From Dipetalonema caudispina (lineage: Eukaryota > Nematoda > Chromadorea > Rhabditida > Onchocercidae): 64,000 bases of DNA. The translations under genes were made by a program, and so were the position numbers. Position 1 is the first letter of the stretch, and each line of letters begins with the position of its first letter. The stretch covers positions 62,001 through 126,000 of the forward strand of contig JABVXV010000002.1 in NCBI GenBank assembly GCA_013365325.1, given 5' to 3'. Of this stretch, positions 44,201 to 56,531 are shown piece by piece. The notes beneath the pieces were generated by a model that saw nothing but the letters and a program-made list of their open reading frames with translations, was not told the origin of the DNA and searched no databases.

Positions 44201-45130
44201 GAAAGTTCTATTTTCAAATCCGAATGAAAGAGATTTTTTTTCCATAACCAATTTCAGTAATTAAAAGATACTTATTTTAAAGCTGCTAAAACTCAGTCAA
44301 AGATTCACTTTATTCACTAAATGAGCATAATTCTCCCTTCCAGATTTTGGACATATTGTCAAGGCACATAATGTCTTTACTATGCAAAAACACAATAGCA
44401 GTATTTCAAAATTCCAAAACCCTAGTTTTTCTTTTTAACCAGTGAGTAGTTTTAAATATTTTTGCACTTAAATTAATCAGAATTCCGTGATAAAGAAGGT
44501 ATAATGAATACAGTAAATAAAATTGACTGGTAATTTATGATTATGAATGTTGCTGTTCACCACAAATCAAATTGTTTACAAATTTTTCGAACGTCTCGAC
44601 ATATGGTCCCAACGAACAATGTTTAATTTCTGAAAAAAAATTCAAGTTTATTAAAACATATAATTATTCTAATAACCGGGAACACAAAATGTATTACATA
44701 ATAAAGGCGTTAATTTATTATTTAACAGTTGGGCACTTAAATCCTCCTCCCTCCATAACTACAACTTCTAGCTATATATAGTAGGTATAAAATGAGACTC
44801 TTCCTCAGCATTTTAGATTTAATTACTTTTCTTAAATGATCCCCGACATCAACGCGAATCAAATTATCATCGGTGAATCGCAGTTAACACTTGAAGATTT
44901 TTAATAATAATGTGGGCACGAATTTTTAGAATTATAAAGTTGAATAAATACCGAAGTTCTTCCGATCTTCTTTTGTTTCCCCATTGTAATCCAACTTTAA
45001 AATTTCATGCAGTAAAGTGCTGAAACATTTTAGAAATTAGGTCATTTGTAAATGAGTAGCGAAATCTGAAAACTACGTCTTTAGTTTAATATATAAGTAA
45101 TCAAGAATCAAGATTAAGGAGAACAGATGC
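41222..45130. other. Convergent intergenic region, K2P gene 1 / primase
   Basis: About 3.9 kb between two convergent genes. It must contain both 3' UTRs. A minus-strand piece near 45028-45083 can be read as a further primase exon after a GTTTTCAG acceptor (see the primase entry). Otherwise only stop-rich A/T sequence is seen. Confidence 0.4.
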
Positions 45131-47597
45131 TTACTCTATGCGAGGTAATTTTGCAAGATTCATATCCGATATTTGATTTGGATTGATAGGAACAGCTATA
45201 AGCCCAGTTTTAGGATGCACACAAAATGGGGTTTTGAGCAGATGATTTATTCCTGTAGAAACATGAATATCCAAACGGGGATATGTATGCTGCAGCACAT
45301 AACCACGGAAATGAAATGATGACTGGGGACTGGCTACCTATAATTAAATTCTTTTGAACGAACACGTACTTTGTCTTACTTTGGTTACAAATATATATTA
45401 TTAGAGGAATTTAAACCAACCTTTCGTTAGGTGATACTCCTCGCAAATTTTTGTATAAAACAAAAAATTTGTACTTCGAACAATAAACGGATACTAAGTA
45501 TGGATGACAAATCATAAATTTCACTATTGCTGCTTAACAAAGTTCCAAATTTAATTACCTCGCACAATTCAATTCCATTTTTCTTAAGTTCAGCACGTTT
45601 ATATTTGTCAAATTTGATTCGTAAAGCATCCCATCTTTTCTTCAAACAATCAATACTGAAATAAATTATATATTTGCATATATGTATACCTCATATTTCA
45701 ATTATTCACTGCAAAAATCGAATATATATGATTCGTTTTATCAGGTGCTTATGCAAAATAATGTTGTTTTGATTCCATATAAAAATTCACGTTTTCACTT
45801 CATCTATAATCTCTCTGATTTCTTTTTCAACTTCTTCACTTATACAACCATCCAATAAAGACATCAATCCATCATTGCTCATCCATCCTTGTTCAAACAT
45901 CAGTTCGCTTACATCTGAGCTAAAATGGTTAAAAATATAAAAAATCAGTTTCAGTTTGATTTAGAAAACTGGAAAAATTTCAAAAACCATAAGAATTTTA
46001 CTGAAAGTAACCTTTGCACCAAGTAGCTGTATACGTCTTCAAGCATGGGATGAACGAATGAACGTTTTGTTGCAGCTTTCGAAATTTTTTGTCCGCCCTA
46101 TAATTTACAATATTAACCAAACTCAGAAGAAAATGAGAGCATACTTATGGCAGTGTGAAAACAATACTTTTTTAAAGAAAATTTTTGTTTCATTTCTGAC
46201 AAGTTTACATATACACATTACTTACAGTAACCAAAGATAGATATTCAACAACTGCCATTCGACCAGCGTTCTGAAGCTTCCGTGCAGTAGCATCAGCAAC
46301 CCAGCAATGGATGCCGCGACGACCAGAGAATACCCATAAACAATGCTTGAAACCGAAATGTCCTTCAATAAGAACGATAAACATGGAAATAGATCAAATT
46401 ACTTACAAAGAGATTTAAAAGACGGTAAAAACTTCTGAAGACATTAGAACGGATATTTTGGGGATCTAATAAATTTTAGGCTCAAAAATTAATGCTGACT
46501 TTGCAGCAGATGATTCAAGACGCCCACTGCAACGGATATCCACCTCCAGCACTTCCTGCATACGTTTGCTTTTCTGAAACTACCGCATTTTAAATGGAGC
46601 GACTGCATCACACATCGAAATTTTATTTTGATAACCTAATCGAAGTAAGTCCCACTTCTTGATGGTAACTATTTTGCTGAGTGTCTTATTTGTCCTTGCA
46701 AGCATCAAAAGAAAAAATACGGGGAGGAATATATCTGTGAAATGAAACTTATATCAGTTTCCATTCTATAATAATATGGAAATATATTATTCCAAAATGT
46801 ACAACTTATTTTTTTAGCAGAAGACTTACGAGCAGCATGTCCGAATATCGTCATAGTCAGTTAGATCAATATCGAAAATGAGTTCGCGTTCAACTGGATG
46901 AAAATCGGCAAATTTTTTGTGGTATTTTGGCTAAAATCAAATTGCTATAACTTGAAGAACTGTTGTATATCCTATCACTGGTTGGGATATTTGATTGAAA
47001 ACTAAACTTTTTCAGCAGCAACGTTCTCGATTGATCTGAATTTCACTTGTAATGGCATTGGAATATGATTGCCCTATCTATCGATGAAAGTGCAAAAGAG
47101 AACAAGTTACAAAGTCGAAATGAGTCTAAAATTTCTCTAAACATTCCTAATGATTAACAAAACCAAAACAATATCAATAACTGAGCTTAGAAAAAGATAC
47201 AAATATACTTTATGGTTATAAACTGCACCAATATCGATCTTTTGCGGGTTTGCTTTGCATAACTCTCTTTCGAATTCCGAAAAGTCTTCAAAACTGCGAT
47301 ATCGTACATGCCGATCATCTTCGAAAATAAATGCTAACTCTCGCATTTGAAATGAAGCTTGTAAATCTACAAAAATTACAGATCCAATAGTTAATATTCA
47401 ATACCGCCTTCCTTCTCTGCAAACAGTCCAAGAAAGCCTTCTAACTTAATTTAAGCAAACAAACGTCTTTCAAATAACTGAGCAAATTTCTAACCTTCAC
47501 CATATGTTAGCCATTTGCAAAGAGGTTCAAATGGAAAAAGTCGTCGATAATATTCCGGAAGAGTTTGTTGAAGTAATGACCCATCGAAATCAGTCAT
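45131..47597 (-). CDS. pri-1: DNA primase small (catalytic) subunit
   Basis: PRIM1/Pri1: makes the RNA primers for DNA replication in the Pol alpha-primase complex. Ten exons: 47495..47597, 47209..47366, 47008..47073, 46830..46930, 46500..46573, 46226..46362, 46012..46097, 45791..45919, 45559..45655, 45131..45337; 385 aa (human about 420). Landmarks: [55 protein letters not shown], the metal-binding [15 protein letters not shown] with both catalytic Asp, a zinc motif CC-x5-C-x2-[49 protein letters not shown] and [12 protein letters not shown]. Exon 47008..47073 adds a basic insert not obvious in human. The final TAA overlaps a good donor (GAGTAAGC), so a variant could splice to an exon near 45083 ending about 19 codons later. 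An ACAGTTCAG acceptor lies 17 bases before the ATG. Confidence 0.92.
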
Positions 47598-48299
47598 CCC
47601 TTATCAGGTTATCCTGAACTGTTGCATGCTGTTTATTATTTCAATAAATGAGGTAATATAAAGAAAAGAAACAATAATAATAAGAGTAAAGAGGAACAGA
47701 AAGAGAGGGCAACATCCCTATTAAAATTTGAGAATATTAAAATTTCTACAACATTTTCAAAATGTTCACTTTCCCGCCTATTTCAAATACACTCCGTGTA
47801 AGATTCCCTGGTAGTTGTGAAGCACTGCGGATCGTGTCACCTCGATAGGTCCTTGCTAATTTCTGCTATGTCATTAGTTGAAATCAAATCTAAATTATAA
47901 AACACACATTACCTATCTGTACAGTACCAAATAGACTAACCTATCAACGCAATATTGAATAGCATTTCATACATCTCACTCATGTCATTATCATCTCTGT
48001 CGGTTAGGATATAATTGTGATCCCTCTATCCATTCATTACTACTTTCCTCACGTAATTGACGTGATAATTGCATAGTACTTCCCACCTTTATGCTATCCA
48101 AGAACCACCTCATCATTCCGGAATTATGATCCTGTTCGTCCAACTGATGACAATTCAATGTCATCGGGTAATTTCGGTAAGAAACAGCGAAATTTAATGT
48201 AAAATTGATATTTACGATTTTTCATAGCAAACGAGTGGTTGCTTAAAGGATTCATGCGGTGATGTTTATCTCTTATCATATTTGCTTTTTGTGATGAAC
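47598..48299. other. Gap upstream of primase
   Basis: 700 bp between the primase ATG and a small minus-strand frame. No gene seen; it should hold the primase promoter or, if the two are co-transcribed, an intercistronic spacer. Confidence 0.4.
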
Positions 48300-48545
48300 T
48301 TATTCATCTTCATCGTTTTTTAGTGGTAATTTTGTCATCATTTTCCTTCTTTCTCTGTTACGAGAATAGCTTCCAATATCATAGAATATGATGCTTACGA
48401 TTATTTCCCGATAAAGTCCATTTTCAGGATTCAACTGTTCTTTTTCTTGCAGAATCTTTACTGTCTTACAAATTCTAAACCAAATTTCGTTATTTGCGAG
48501 ACTAGTTTTGGCTAAAAAAGTACGTGCCAAATTAGTTGGCCACAT
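48300..48545 (-). CDS. Small orphan protein (tentative)
   Basis: An 81-codon frame that starts MWPTNLARTFLAKTSLANNE and ends LPLKNDEDE. Its composition is mixed and polar, unlike the Phe/Lys/Asn-rich chance frames nearby. The N-terminus is basic with Ser, Thr and Ala and no acidic residue for the first 19 positions, as in mitochondrial presequences; that is only a hint. A strong donor (GTAAGC) and an acceptor (CGTAACAG) inside it define a possible 44-bp intron. If used, the product becomes about 64 aa with end KKENDDKITTKKR. I recognise no family. It lies 0.7 kb upstream of primase on the same strand. Confidence 0.35.
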   Translation of the reverse strand: MWPTNLARTFLAKTSLANNEIWFRICKTVKILQEKEQLNPENGLYREIIVSIIFYDIGSYSRNRERRKMMTKLPLKNDEDE

Positions 48546-49612
48546 AATTGTGATTTATTTCAACATAGTGAAAGAATTACTACGATTATCAGAGTTTCTC
48601 AATATATTTCTTAAGAAATGGCAACAAATGACTTGCATTTTGATTGAAAAACTACTAGTTTGCAAAAAATATTCATATTTTAGATGATAATAATGAATCA
48701 AACAATAAGCAAGTCACTGAAAGATGAACTACCAGACCAATTGCATGTTGTACTCTTTAAGTATAATTCTACTTCCAACTTTTACTTGCAGAAATGTGGC
48801 AAGTAGGATTTCCACCATTTTCATCAAGATATAAATCCTACCTTTGTTTATTACATCTCTCAAAACATTGGCAGATATTTTGGTCCTTTTTTTTCACTTT
48901 AGCTGCTCTTAACAAAGTCTCTTCCTTAGTGCAATTTGTGACATGAATCAGTTGAAGATGGTGAACATTTTAAGGCCTTTATTGTATATTCGTGATCGGT
49001 TCCGGAAGAAAATAGTTGCAATTGAGCTATCTCACAATCGGTGTATCATCAAAATTCTTCATCGCTGTTCGTTTTCTTACCTCTTATTTCAAATAATAAA
49101 TGCTTCGCTGATGACAAATGGAATAATTAAGATCCGAACAATAGGAACAAAAATTGAACTTTCAGGACATTTGCTTACATTCCACTTTGGCACACTAAGC
49201 ATTTTAATTTGTAGGTTTGATCTATAGGATTAATCCACCGTGCGCGTTTAAACAAATCATATATGTGCTAACAAGGAAAAATGTTAAATTACAGCTTGAC
49301 TGCCAATCGAATATTGAAATTACACAGCAAGCTAAATTAGGTTGTTCTTTTATCATAATAACCGATGTTTAGTGAATTCAGCTATCTTGACAAAATATTG
49401 CGAAGTTTCTTTACTGATAGCTATATCATTTCCAAAGTTTGCTATATATGTATAAGTACCTTTCTAGATTTTTCAAAAAAAAAAAAAAAATCTTGCCGAC
49501 AATTTGAACTAATGAATTAGTAAAAGTAGTAATATTCATTCAAATTTCTGCATTCTTCAATACTTTATACACCGTACCGTATGAACAGAAGAGGATTAAT
49601 AATCACTTACAG
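48546..49612. other. Region upstream of the orphan membrane-protein gene
   Basis: Probably holds the unidentified first exon of the gene at 49613. A 94-codon plus-strand frame at 48943..49227 begins MNQLKMVNILRP and could supply it through a GT at codon 17, but this is not convincing. Confidence 0.3.
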
Positions 49613-50515
49613 AATACGACGATATATCAGTTTTGGAAGTCTTTGATGAAGATCCATGCAGAAATGTTGAGTTTATTCAAGAAGTATACAATACAGTATC
49701 TTTCGATTCAGGCAATTTTAATTCGTATTTCAGATATTCTCGGAAATATATCTAATGATTTAAATAATGCAATATTTGTTGAGTTTTTATAGGAAATGAA
49801 ACTGTGATTGGAGAAGATGAAAGCAAAAATGTCGCAATAAATCCATTCTCTGCAGAAAAGAGCAATCATAGATTTATAAGAGCAATAAAACAAGTGAAAG
49901 GAAACAAGGGAAATGGTCATTGAATTCTTCACTTATCAATTTTTTTAATAATTATTCGAAGTTTATTCTCTTTCATGAAATTTAGGAAGTTCTTTTTTTT
50001 TCAGGCTTCCGTCGAGATTTGCATTATTATTTGAAATGGGTCAGTTACTGATTGCTTACTCCTTGTAAAATTACTGCTTTCATTTCTCATCTGAGAAATG
50101 AGTGGCACGAATTCGAAAAAAACTTTTAAGAGATAACTTCCATTTTTTCCGGATTCGTATGCAGTTTACCTTATACAAACTGTATTCATTTATAAATTTG
50201 GTAATTTAATAGCATCTACATGAACTTGCGAAAATAAATACCTTTCAATGATTATTTTTTGTTTTATCTTATTGGCAAATTTGATTAAAGTAATTTCAGG
50301 TGTTCCTTTGTTTGGGAGCTTTAACAACGATCATATCTGCAGCTACCGTATCAATGCTAATTGCAGAATTCTATTTCCAGCGTGAACACTATCGAGCCAA
50401 AAATAAACCCGTAAAACTGATTATCAACGAAGAATTTCTAAATCAAGTTCGGTTGTCAAGGCGTACATTGCATCCTATCGGTGTGTATTTTGTTACAGCG
50501 GTCATAAAAAAGTAG
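49613..50515 (+). CDS. Orphan single-pass membrane protein (5' end missing)
   Basis: Four exons in one consistent frame: 49613..49711, 49793..49915, 50005..50039, 50300..50515. There is no in-frame ATG in the first three, so a first exon lies upstream and has not been found. The product has an acidic soluble N-terminal part (ISVLEVFDEDPCRNVEFIQE), a basic patch (RFIRAIKQVKGNKGN, GFRRDLHYYLKW), one hydrophobic segment (VFLCLGALTTIISAATVSML), then a basic tail (FYFQREHYRAKNKPVK ... RLSRRTLHPI). The first intron only closes with a GC donor (CAG|GCAATT), which is unusual; the others are GT-AG. I recognise no family. The layout suggests a type II or tail-proximal membrane protein. Confidence 0.55.
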
Positions 50516-51650
50516 CAGGGAGTAAAGTTTTGCTCTTCTTATTCAATCCTGTGATTAATAAGTTATTTGATTATTTAACTGGCTAACTGCGCTGTTAAGG
50601 ATCTGACTAGAAGAGAAGAGAAGAATAACAATAAGCATACTAAAGTAGATTACTAGCTGTCCTTGGAATACACTAATTTCGCGACAAGGAAAAATCCTTA
50701 TGAGTAATTTTCAAGTTAGATTTCCTTCAAATTAATTATGCAATTAAAAACTACAAATTAGACCTACAAACTTCCAACTCTAAAAGCACTTTGAAATTGA
50801 ATATTTTTTTAACAAAAATGTCATTATGCGACTCATCCATAGGTCTGTCTTGTATGGTTAAGATGATACTTCCTTCTTTGAATATGTCAGTTATTATAAC
50901 TTTTGGAAACTAAGATCATTGTGTGATCACAATCTTTTCCCAACTGTTTCCACTTCGTTATTGCTCCTTTTCAGATAACTAAGTGTTCAAGTAAATTAAA
51001 TAATAAAGTATTAACATTTTTTTTTGAATCCTTAGCTTTGAATCTTATTCAAAATAATTTGCTTCCTCCAGCATTCCTACACTCCAGTACGACATTAGTA
51101 AGCTTACTACTCATCATAATAATTATCTCTAAAGCTGATAAGGGCCATTTTTAAACCATTTTAATAATTGATATGATAATAACTGAAAGAAAAGATATAA
51201 TTGCAGTTCCGGAGACATGAAGGCTACATTGTCAATTTGAAAGGAAACAAAACAAAAATGTTCCGAAATTTACGATATTTCTGCTAAAATTTTCTTCGAG
51301 AAAATGATAAAGCTTTGTGTTTACTTAGATATTTGCAAGTATGGTACTAATGTTGCAATATCGAAGATGACGAAAACTGCCCCAAACTTGCATAATTTAA
51401 TCTTTTACATTAAATCTTTCTTTGGGGTATTATCATGACAGTGCTCGTAGAGCGCAGCGGATTTGTGCATTTCTGTTGTAATTCTTCACCTCTTCGACAT
51501 AAGGAAATGTTTGAAAGCTATTTTATGGATCTTTCGATTTAAGGCTTAGCAAACATAAATTAAAAAAAAATTATCAAAACGGATATGTACAGCAATGGCT
51601 TTTACATCTGAAATAGCTCTTTCTGAGGTATTTGTTCTGCAGAGCCTGAA
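50516..51650. other. Convergent intergenic region
   Basis: About 1.1 kb between the orphan membrane-protein gene (+) and the hexapeptide-repeat gene (-). No gene, RNA or repeat of note seen. Confidence 0.45.
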
Positions 51651-52275
51651 TTACTTCTTTCTGTTAAAAGTCCCAAGTGCTGATCCAGTGATAGGTGTGC
51701 AACAGCAGCAAAACTGACCACTGGTTGGTGCCGGTCTTGGTGTGGGCATGCAGTCTGCAAGTTCTACTGGTAGAAGCAAATATAGATATAATTTTTCCAA
51801 TTAAAATAGTCTTCCTCCAAATTTTAATAATTTCAAAAATAAACATACTTGTTGATGCACTTTGCGGTGAGCAGATTATACACGGCTTGCAAGGGGACAT
51901 ATTGCTGTTGACAGCACTGCCAAGTGGTATTTGGATTACTTGCAAGCCACCAAGACCTTGCAAGCTACCGAGACCTTGCAAGCCACCAAGACCTTGCAAG
52001 CTACCGAGACCTTGCAAGCCACCGAGACCTTGCAAGCCACCGAGACCTTGCAAACCACCGAGACCTAAGCTCTCGAAACCAAAATTACCAAGACCACTTG
52101 AGCCAAGGAATCCCAAATTATTTAGCTGTTGATCAGGTCCGAGTAATGTGTTTCCGAACGGTGAACCAATTGCAGCTCCTCCAGTCCAATATGGAATTTG
52201 TCCTGGCAAAGCTATCATTGCTGAGGTCGTTGAAATGCAGAACAAAAAGGAAAACAACCCGATGATTCTTGTCAT
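51651..52275 (-). CDS. Secreted GLGGLQ-repeat, Cys-rich protein
   Basis: Two exons, 51849..52275 and 51651..51766, 180 aa. The N-terminus MTRIIGLFSFLFCISTTSAM is a clear signal peptide. A Gly/Leu/Gln region follows in which GLGGLQ/GLGSLQ hexapeptides repeat seven times, then a Cys-rich end: CKPCIICSP before the intron, and after it ADCMPTPRPAPTSGQFCCCC and TPITGS. An ATTTTAG acceptor sits four bases before the ATG, with no donor upstream, as for spliced-leader addition. I know no named family; glycine-rich low-complexity secreted proteins in worms are often cuticle, eggshell or gut-lumen components, but nothing here decides between these. A longer start 16 codons upstream lies beyond the acceptor and is rejected. 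Confidence 0.78.
51941..52066. repeat. Seven 18-bp coding tandem repeats
   Basis: Units of TGCAAGC(C/T)ACC(A/G)AGACCT, exactly 18 bp, lie head to tail with no indel. The first four alternate two versions, giving a 36-bp higher-order unit. They encode GLGGLQ/GLGSLQ on the minus strand. Confidence 0.95.
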
Positions 52276-55225
52276 ACTTCTAAAATCAGATTCAGAAATA
52301 AATTGTGATGGCTTCACTAGCAATATTTAAATAATTTTAACGCATAACTTTTGACTACAACGGACTTAAAGCAATGAAATGAGGGAAGAGATCGAAGAAG
52401 TTGTCTCCCACGGAATACTTTGGCTGACAATTTTCCACACTACAATGAATAAAATCAAATTATACAGGTAAAACTTAGTTTTAACTAATAGAATTGTACA
52501 GAATCACTCATCAGCAACTTATTTAGATTTTTAAAAGAAGTGATATGAATGATTAACCGATCGAAAAGAAAGGATTCGTTGGTGTAGCACAAATTTTACC
52601 TGAACGAGAATTATATGCAGTCGGATAAGATGGTAATGGTTCTGTTTACCAAACAATTGTTAGCCTGCGATACTGCGATCAGCGCCTCTTCCAGTTGTAA
52701 ATATACTCATTAAATAAACAACTAAAAAGCACTTTATTTAAAGCTAATTCGTAAACTTCATAGTCTTCTAGTAAAATATCTCGAAAAACTAGCTTTACAG
52801 TTAAAGTTTCTTATCCTTACTACATTCTACTCTTTACGAATCATTCCAGTGCGATGCATTCTTAGCATTTTTGGCCAAATTGACATTTCTACTTTAAATG
52901 AAATACTTGAAATCTGACGGTGTCTGAACTAGTTGTTGAGAAATATTTATTTACATCAACAATGTCTTTCGAGAGGATTATGTTTGCAGATCATTTCAAA
53001 TGATGGAGAAATTTTCATCATTGATTATTTATTAAATATGCAATCACTTTTCTTTTTTATTTCCCAAATAAGAAATGAATTTTATTCACTAGTTTATTTG
53101 TTTAACTATTTACGGTTGTGGAATTAAATTCCATTTTCCTTGAAGACATTTGCTCCCAAACTTTTTCAAATTTTTAGTTTCCCTGAAATAACTCTTTAAA
53201 TACTTTGTCAAACAACTAGACATTAGTCAACAATTTTGTAGAGATGCAGAAGGATTGATATTTTTCCGGTTTTAGATCTAGTTCATACATCCCATTTTTG
53301 TGTACAATTACGAATATGTAACACTAAATTAGCCAGAAATTAAAGATAAAAACGGCACTCTTTGAGTTTGCGATTACAGTATACGAAAGATTACGTCCAC
53401 ATTTTTCAGCTGTCTTGAAATTATTTTATAACTTCATATCCTGTAATATGAAGTATAACATCGCCAGAATGACAATACAGTTAATACTCAATAATAAAAT
53501 TGAATTTACTTGTTTAGATCAAAATATGACGGAAATATCAAAGGTAAGAGAAAGGGAAACTAAAAACTGGTAGGAAAACAAATAAATGTGTGGAAAAGAG
53601 TAGGTAAATGTATAAAATTTGTAAATTCAAAACAACAATAACCAGAAATTGAGGGAATGAAATAAATTTTCGAAAAATAAACTTTGAAAGGAAAGAACAA
53701 TAAAAATTACAATTCCGAAAAAACTTCAGGAAAAAAAAAAGCGAATCACAATAAGCTTTTGCAAGGAATATTAAATTAATTCCATTAATATTTCGATTCA
53801 AATGCTTTGTTTCACTCGAGAGCATTTTTCAATAAACGATATATTATCTCAGAAATGATCACTTCAGTATACCTTCCTTCTATCTTGGATATATATACGT
53901 ATGCTTAATTATATGATTTTTTTTTTTTCTGAAAAAGAACATTTAACAGTAACTGACGAGCTACAAATACAAAAGATATTCAAAAGAAAGATATTAACAG
54001 CAAAAGTTAATGAAACATTAATAGGCATAATGGATTGATTCCTTTTTTGCATGATTAGAATGGAATTGATCAAATGGAAATGATTTGATTATCGCTTCCA
54101 AAATGTTTCAAATGTACTTTTATTCTGATTCTAAAATAATGATCCATCCAGTGGTTAGCTAATTGATGAATGCAATGGATATTTGACTTAGATAAACTGA
54201 AAAACATAAAGTACGGAAACAGCAAAGATAAAAAAAGCCTTTCTAGGCTCTATATTGCACTAGTCCCTAACTCATAGTATTTCACTTCAATTCTTCTCAT
54301 TTCCTCTTTCAAGATAATAACGCGGAATTATTTGTTATCATCAGTTTTTTTGCATCTAATCACTGTTTCCATTTCTTAAGTACTTTTTTGAAGTATAGAA
54401 AATTGATTTTCATACAGATATCTCGAAGTTTATGATCAATCCATTCAATTAATCAAGAAGCTGGCACTATTATCAATCAATTATGAAATAGTTGATGACT
54501 AAGTTATCAGAGCTTTTTGTTAATTTTTAGAAGATGAATGATGTGTGTTGATGGAGAGAGAGAGAAAAGAGAAGAACGACCTTTTTCATACAAGAAATCA
54601 TTCCGGACACATTTTGCTTGCAACATCGATTGTAATAGGCACCAGAATATCTTTTCCTACTATTAATGTATTCAAATCGACTTATTCCTCTTGAGAGAGT
54701 ACCATCACAAATTCATATCAAAAAAGGGAAACATTCTGATGACCTATGTTCTACGCAAAGTTAATCTCTAAAAGGTTCAGATTCTCAAACCCACTGATTC
54801 AGATTTTCAAACTTACTGATTCAGACGAGAGTGTACATTTGTGTGTGTGTGTGTGTGTGCCTGTCTGTCTGTCTGTCTGTCTGTTAACAGGATCCATTGC
54901 ATTGTTGGATTCCAGTAACGTTATTTAAGGTGTTGTTAGCCATAGTGGTAATTGAGAGATTCGTAGGCTTAAAGAGAGAGAAAAGCCTTAAGGACATCTT
55001 CCAGACCAAAATTTGGCTGTCTACCCTTCCATTTGTTGGCATCCGATTAAGGCCACACATATTTTGTTCTATCTCCAAGCGCGTGGTCGCTGAGCATTAG
55101 CGAAAATTTCTTTTCTTCCATCTTCTTTTGGCCCAGCAATCCTTCGGCTTCTTCCATTTAGTCCAATTGATTAGTGGATTAAGTGTGGTGGAAAACTGAG
55201 ACTCTTCTTAGCCCCTATACTATTT
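52276..55225. other. Intergenic region before K2P gene 2
   Basis: Divergent flanks of the repeat-protein gene and K2P gene 2. Contains the imperfect 22-bp duplication and compound microsatellite at 54778-54884. A 67-codon plus-strand frame at 54897..55100 and a minus frame at 53538..53825 show no domain. No convincing gene. Confidence 0.4.
54778..54884. repeat. 22-bp imperfect duplication followed by (GT)n(CTGT)n
   Basis: CAGATT(C/T)TCAAAC... occurs twice (54778-54799, 54800-54821), then a GT run and six CTGT units up to 54884. It lies about 340 bp before the first K2P exon. Confidence 0.85.
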
Positions 55226-56485
55226 ATGGCACGAAGAAATCATCGAAGATCAAAGGTCACTCGGGTGATTAACCTTATCAAACGTATCATCGCATTCTTC
55301 TTTTCTCATGTTGGACTATGCGCACTGGTTAGTATTGAAATATTCTAACCAAATATTTTTATATTTCTGATAAACGGAAAAAGAAAAGAGTCTGATAACG
55401 GATGGATCGGGTAAAATGATTTAATGGCCAAGATTACGTAAGGCTCATCCAAGACATTTATTTAGATCAGTGAATATCGAGTTTATATACAATCCTGTTC
55501 ACGGAGCCATTTAGGTAATTGGATACGCGTTGCTTGGTGCAGTTGTGTTTCGAGCGGTAGAAGGACCACATGAAACGTTCATACAAGGCCAAGTAACTAC
55601 GGCAAGACAAAAAGCTGTCAATATCGCCTGGAATGCTACTTTTAGGTATTTATCATTGTACCCTATCCATCAGGGTCATAATAAGTCTTACAGTGGAGCC
55701 ACAGAAGTATCTTACAGATACCGATGCAATAGTTTGATCAAAGAATTGACGTTGATGATCTGATCAAACAGCAACGATTCTCCAAATTCTGTGGATTTTT
55801 CAAGATCACTACATCAAACATTGAAACTTTTCTGTCATAGAATTCGGAATTCACGGAAATAACAACTTAGGGTGAACAAATTGGATCGTGCACAATGGGA
55901 ACGTACAGTTCACGCTCAAGTGCGACGATTCCAACGCAAATGTATGTGGGCGATCAAACGTGGATATGACGGAAAGGTTGGTGAACATGAAGTTTAATTT
56001 CATTGACAATGCTGTCTTTTTGACGTTAATTGACTCGGACTTAAGTTTTAATAAATTTTTATAAATTAAAAGTAAGATGAATTCAATCTGAATATCATTA
56101 ACTCAGACGATATTTAACTCAACAAATGGAAATTTTTCTAGATTATCATTGTATTGTTGAACAATATCTTATCATTGTAAGACAAAAGATAAGAGAGAAT
56201 ATGTCTTATTGTTCAACTTCATTTTTCAGAGAAATACTTCGCATTAAACGAACAGGACGCCAAATCCGAAATATCAGAACATACTATTTACTGCTTGTTT
56301 TTTAAGCTAATGGATTGAAAATATTTCAGGAATACGGTTTATCGGCCCAGTGGACATTTACCGGAGCTTTCCTTTACTCGTTAACAGTCATAACGACTAT
56401 CGGTTATGGTAATACATCTGCTAAAACATATTTCGGCAAAACACTAACCATTTTGTTCGCAATTATTGGTACGTCGTCACTTGTC

Positions 56486-56531
<46 letters not shown>

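Noticed and set aside
51695..52265. Plus-strand frames with repeated HRDLAS or PRPCKP
   Set aside because: Antisense shadows of the GLGGLQ repeat; the minus strand has the signal peptide, splice sites and start acceptor.
53538..53825. 95-codon Phe-rich minus-strand frame
   Set aside because: Phe/Leu runs come from poly-A/T DNA; no motif or splice context.
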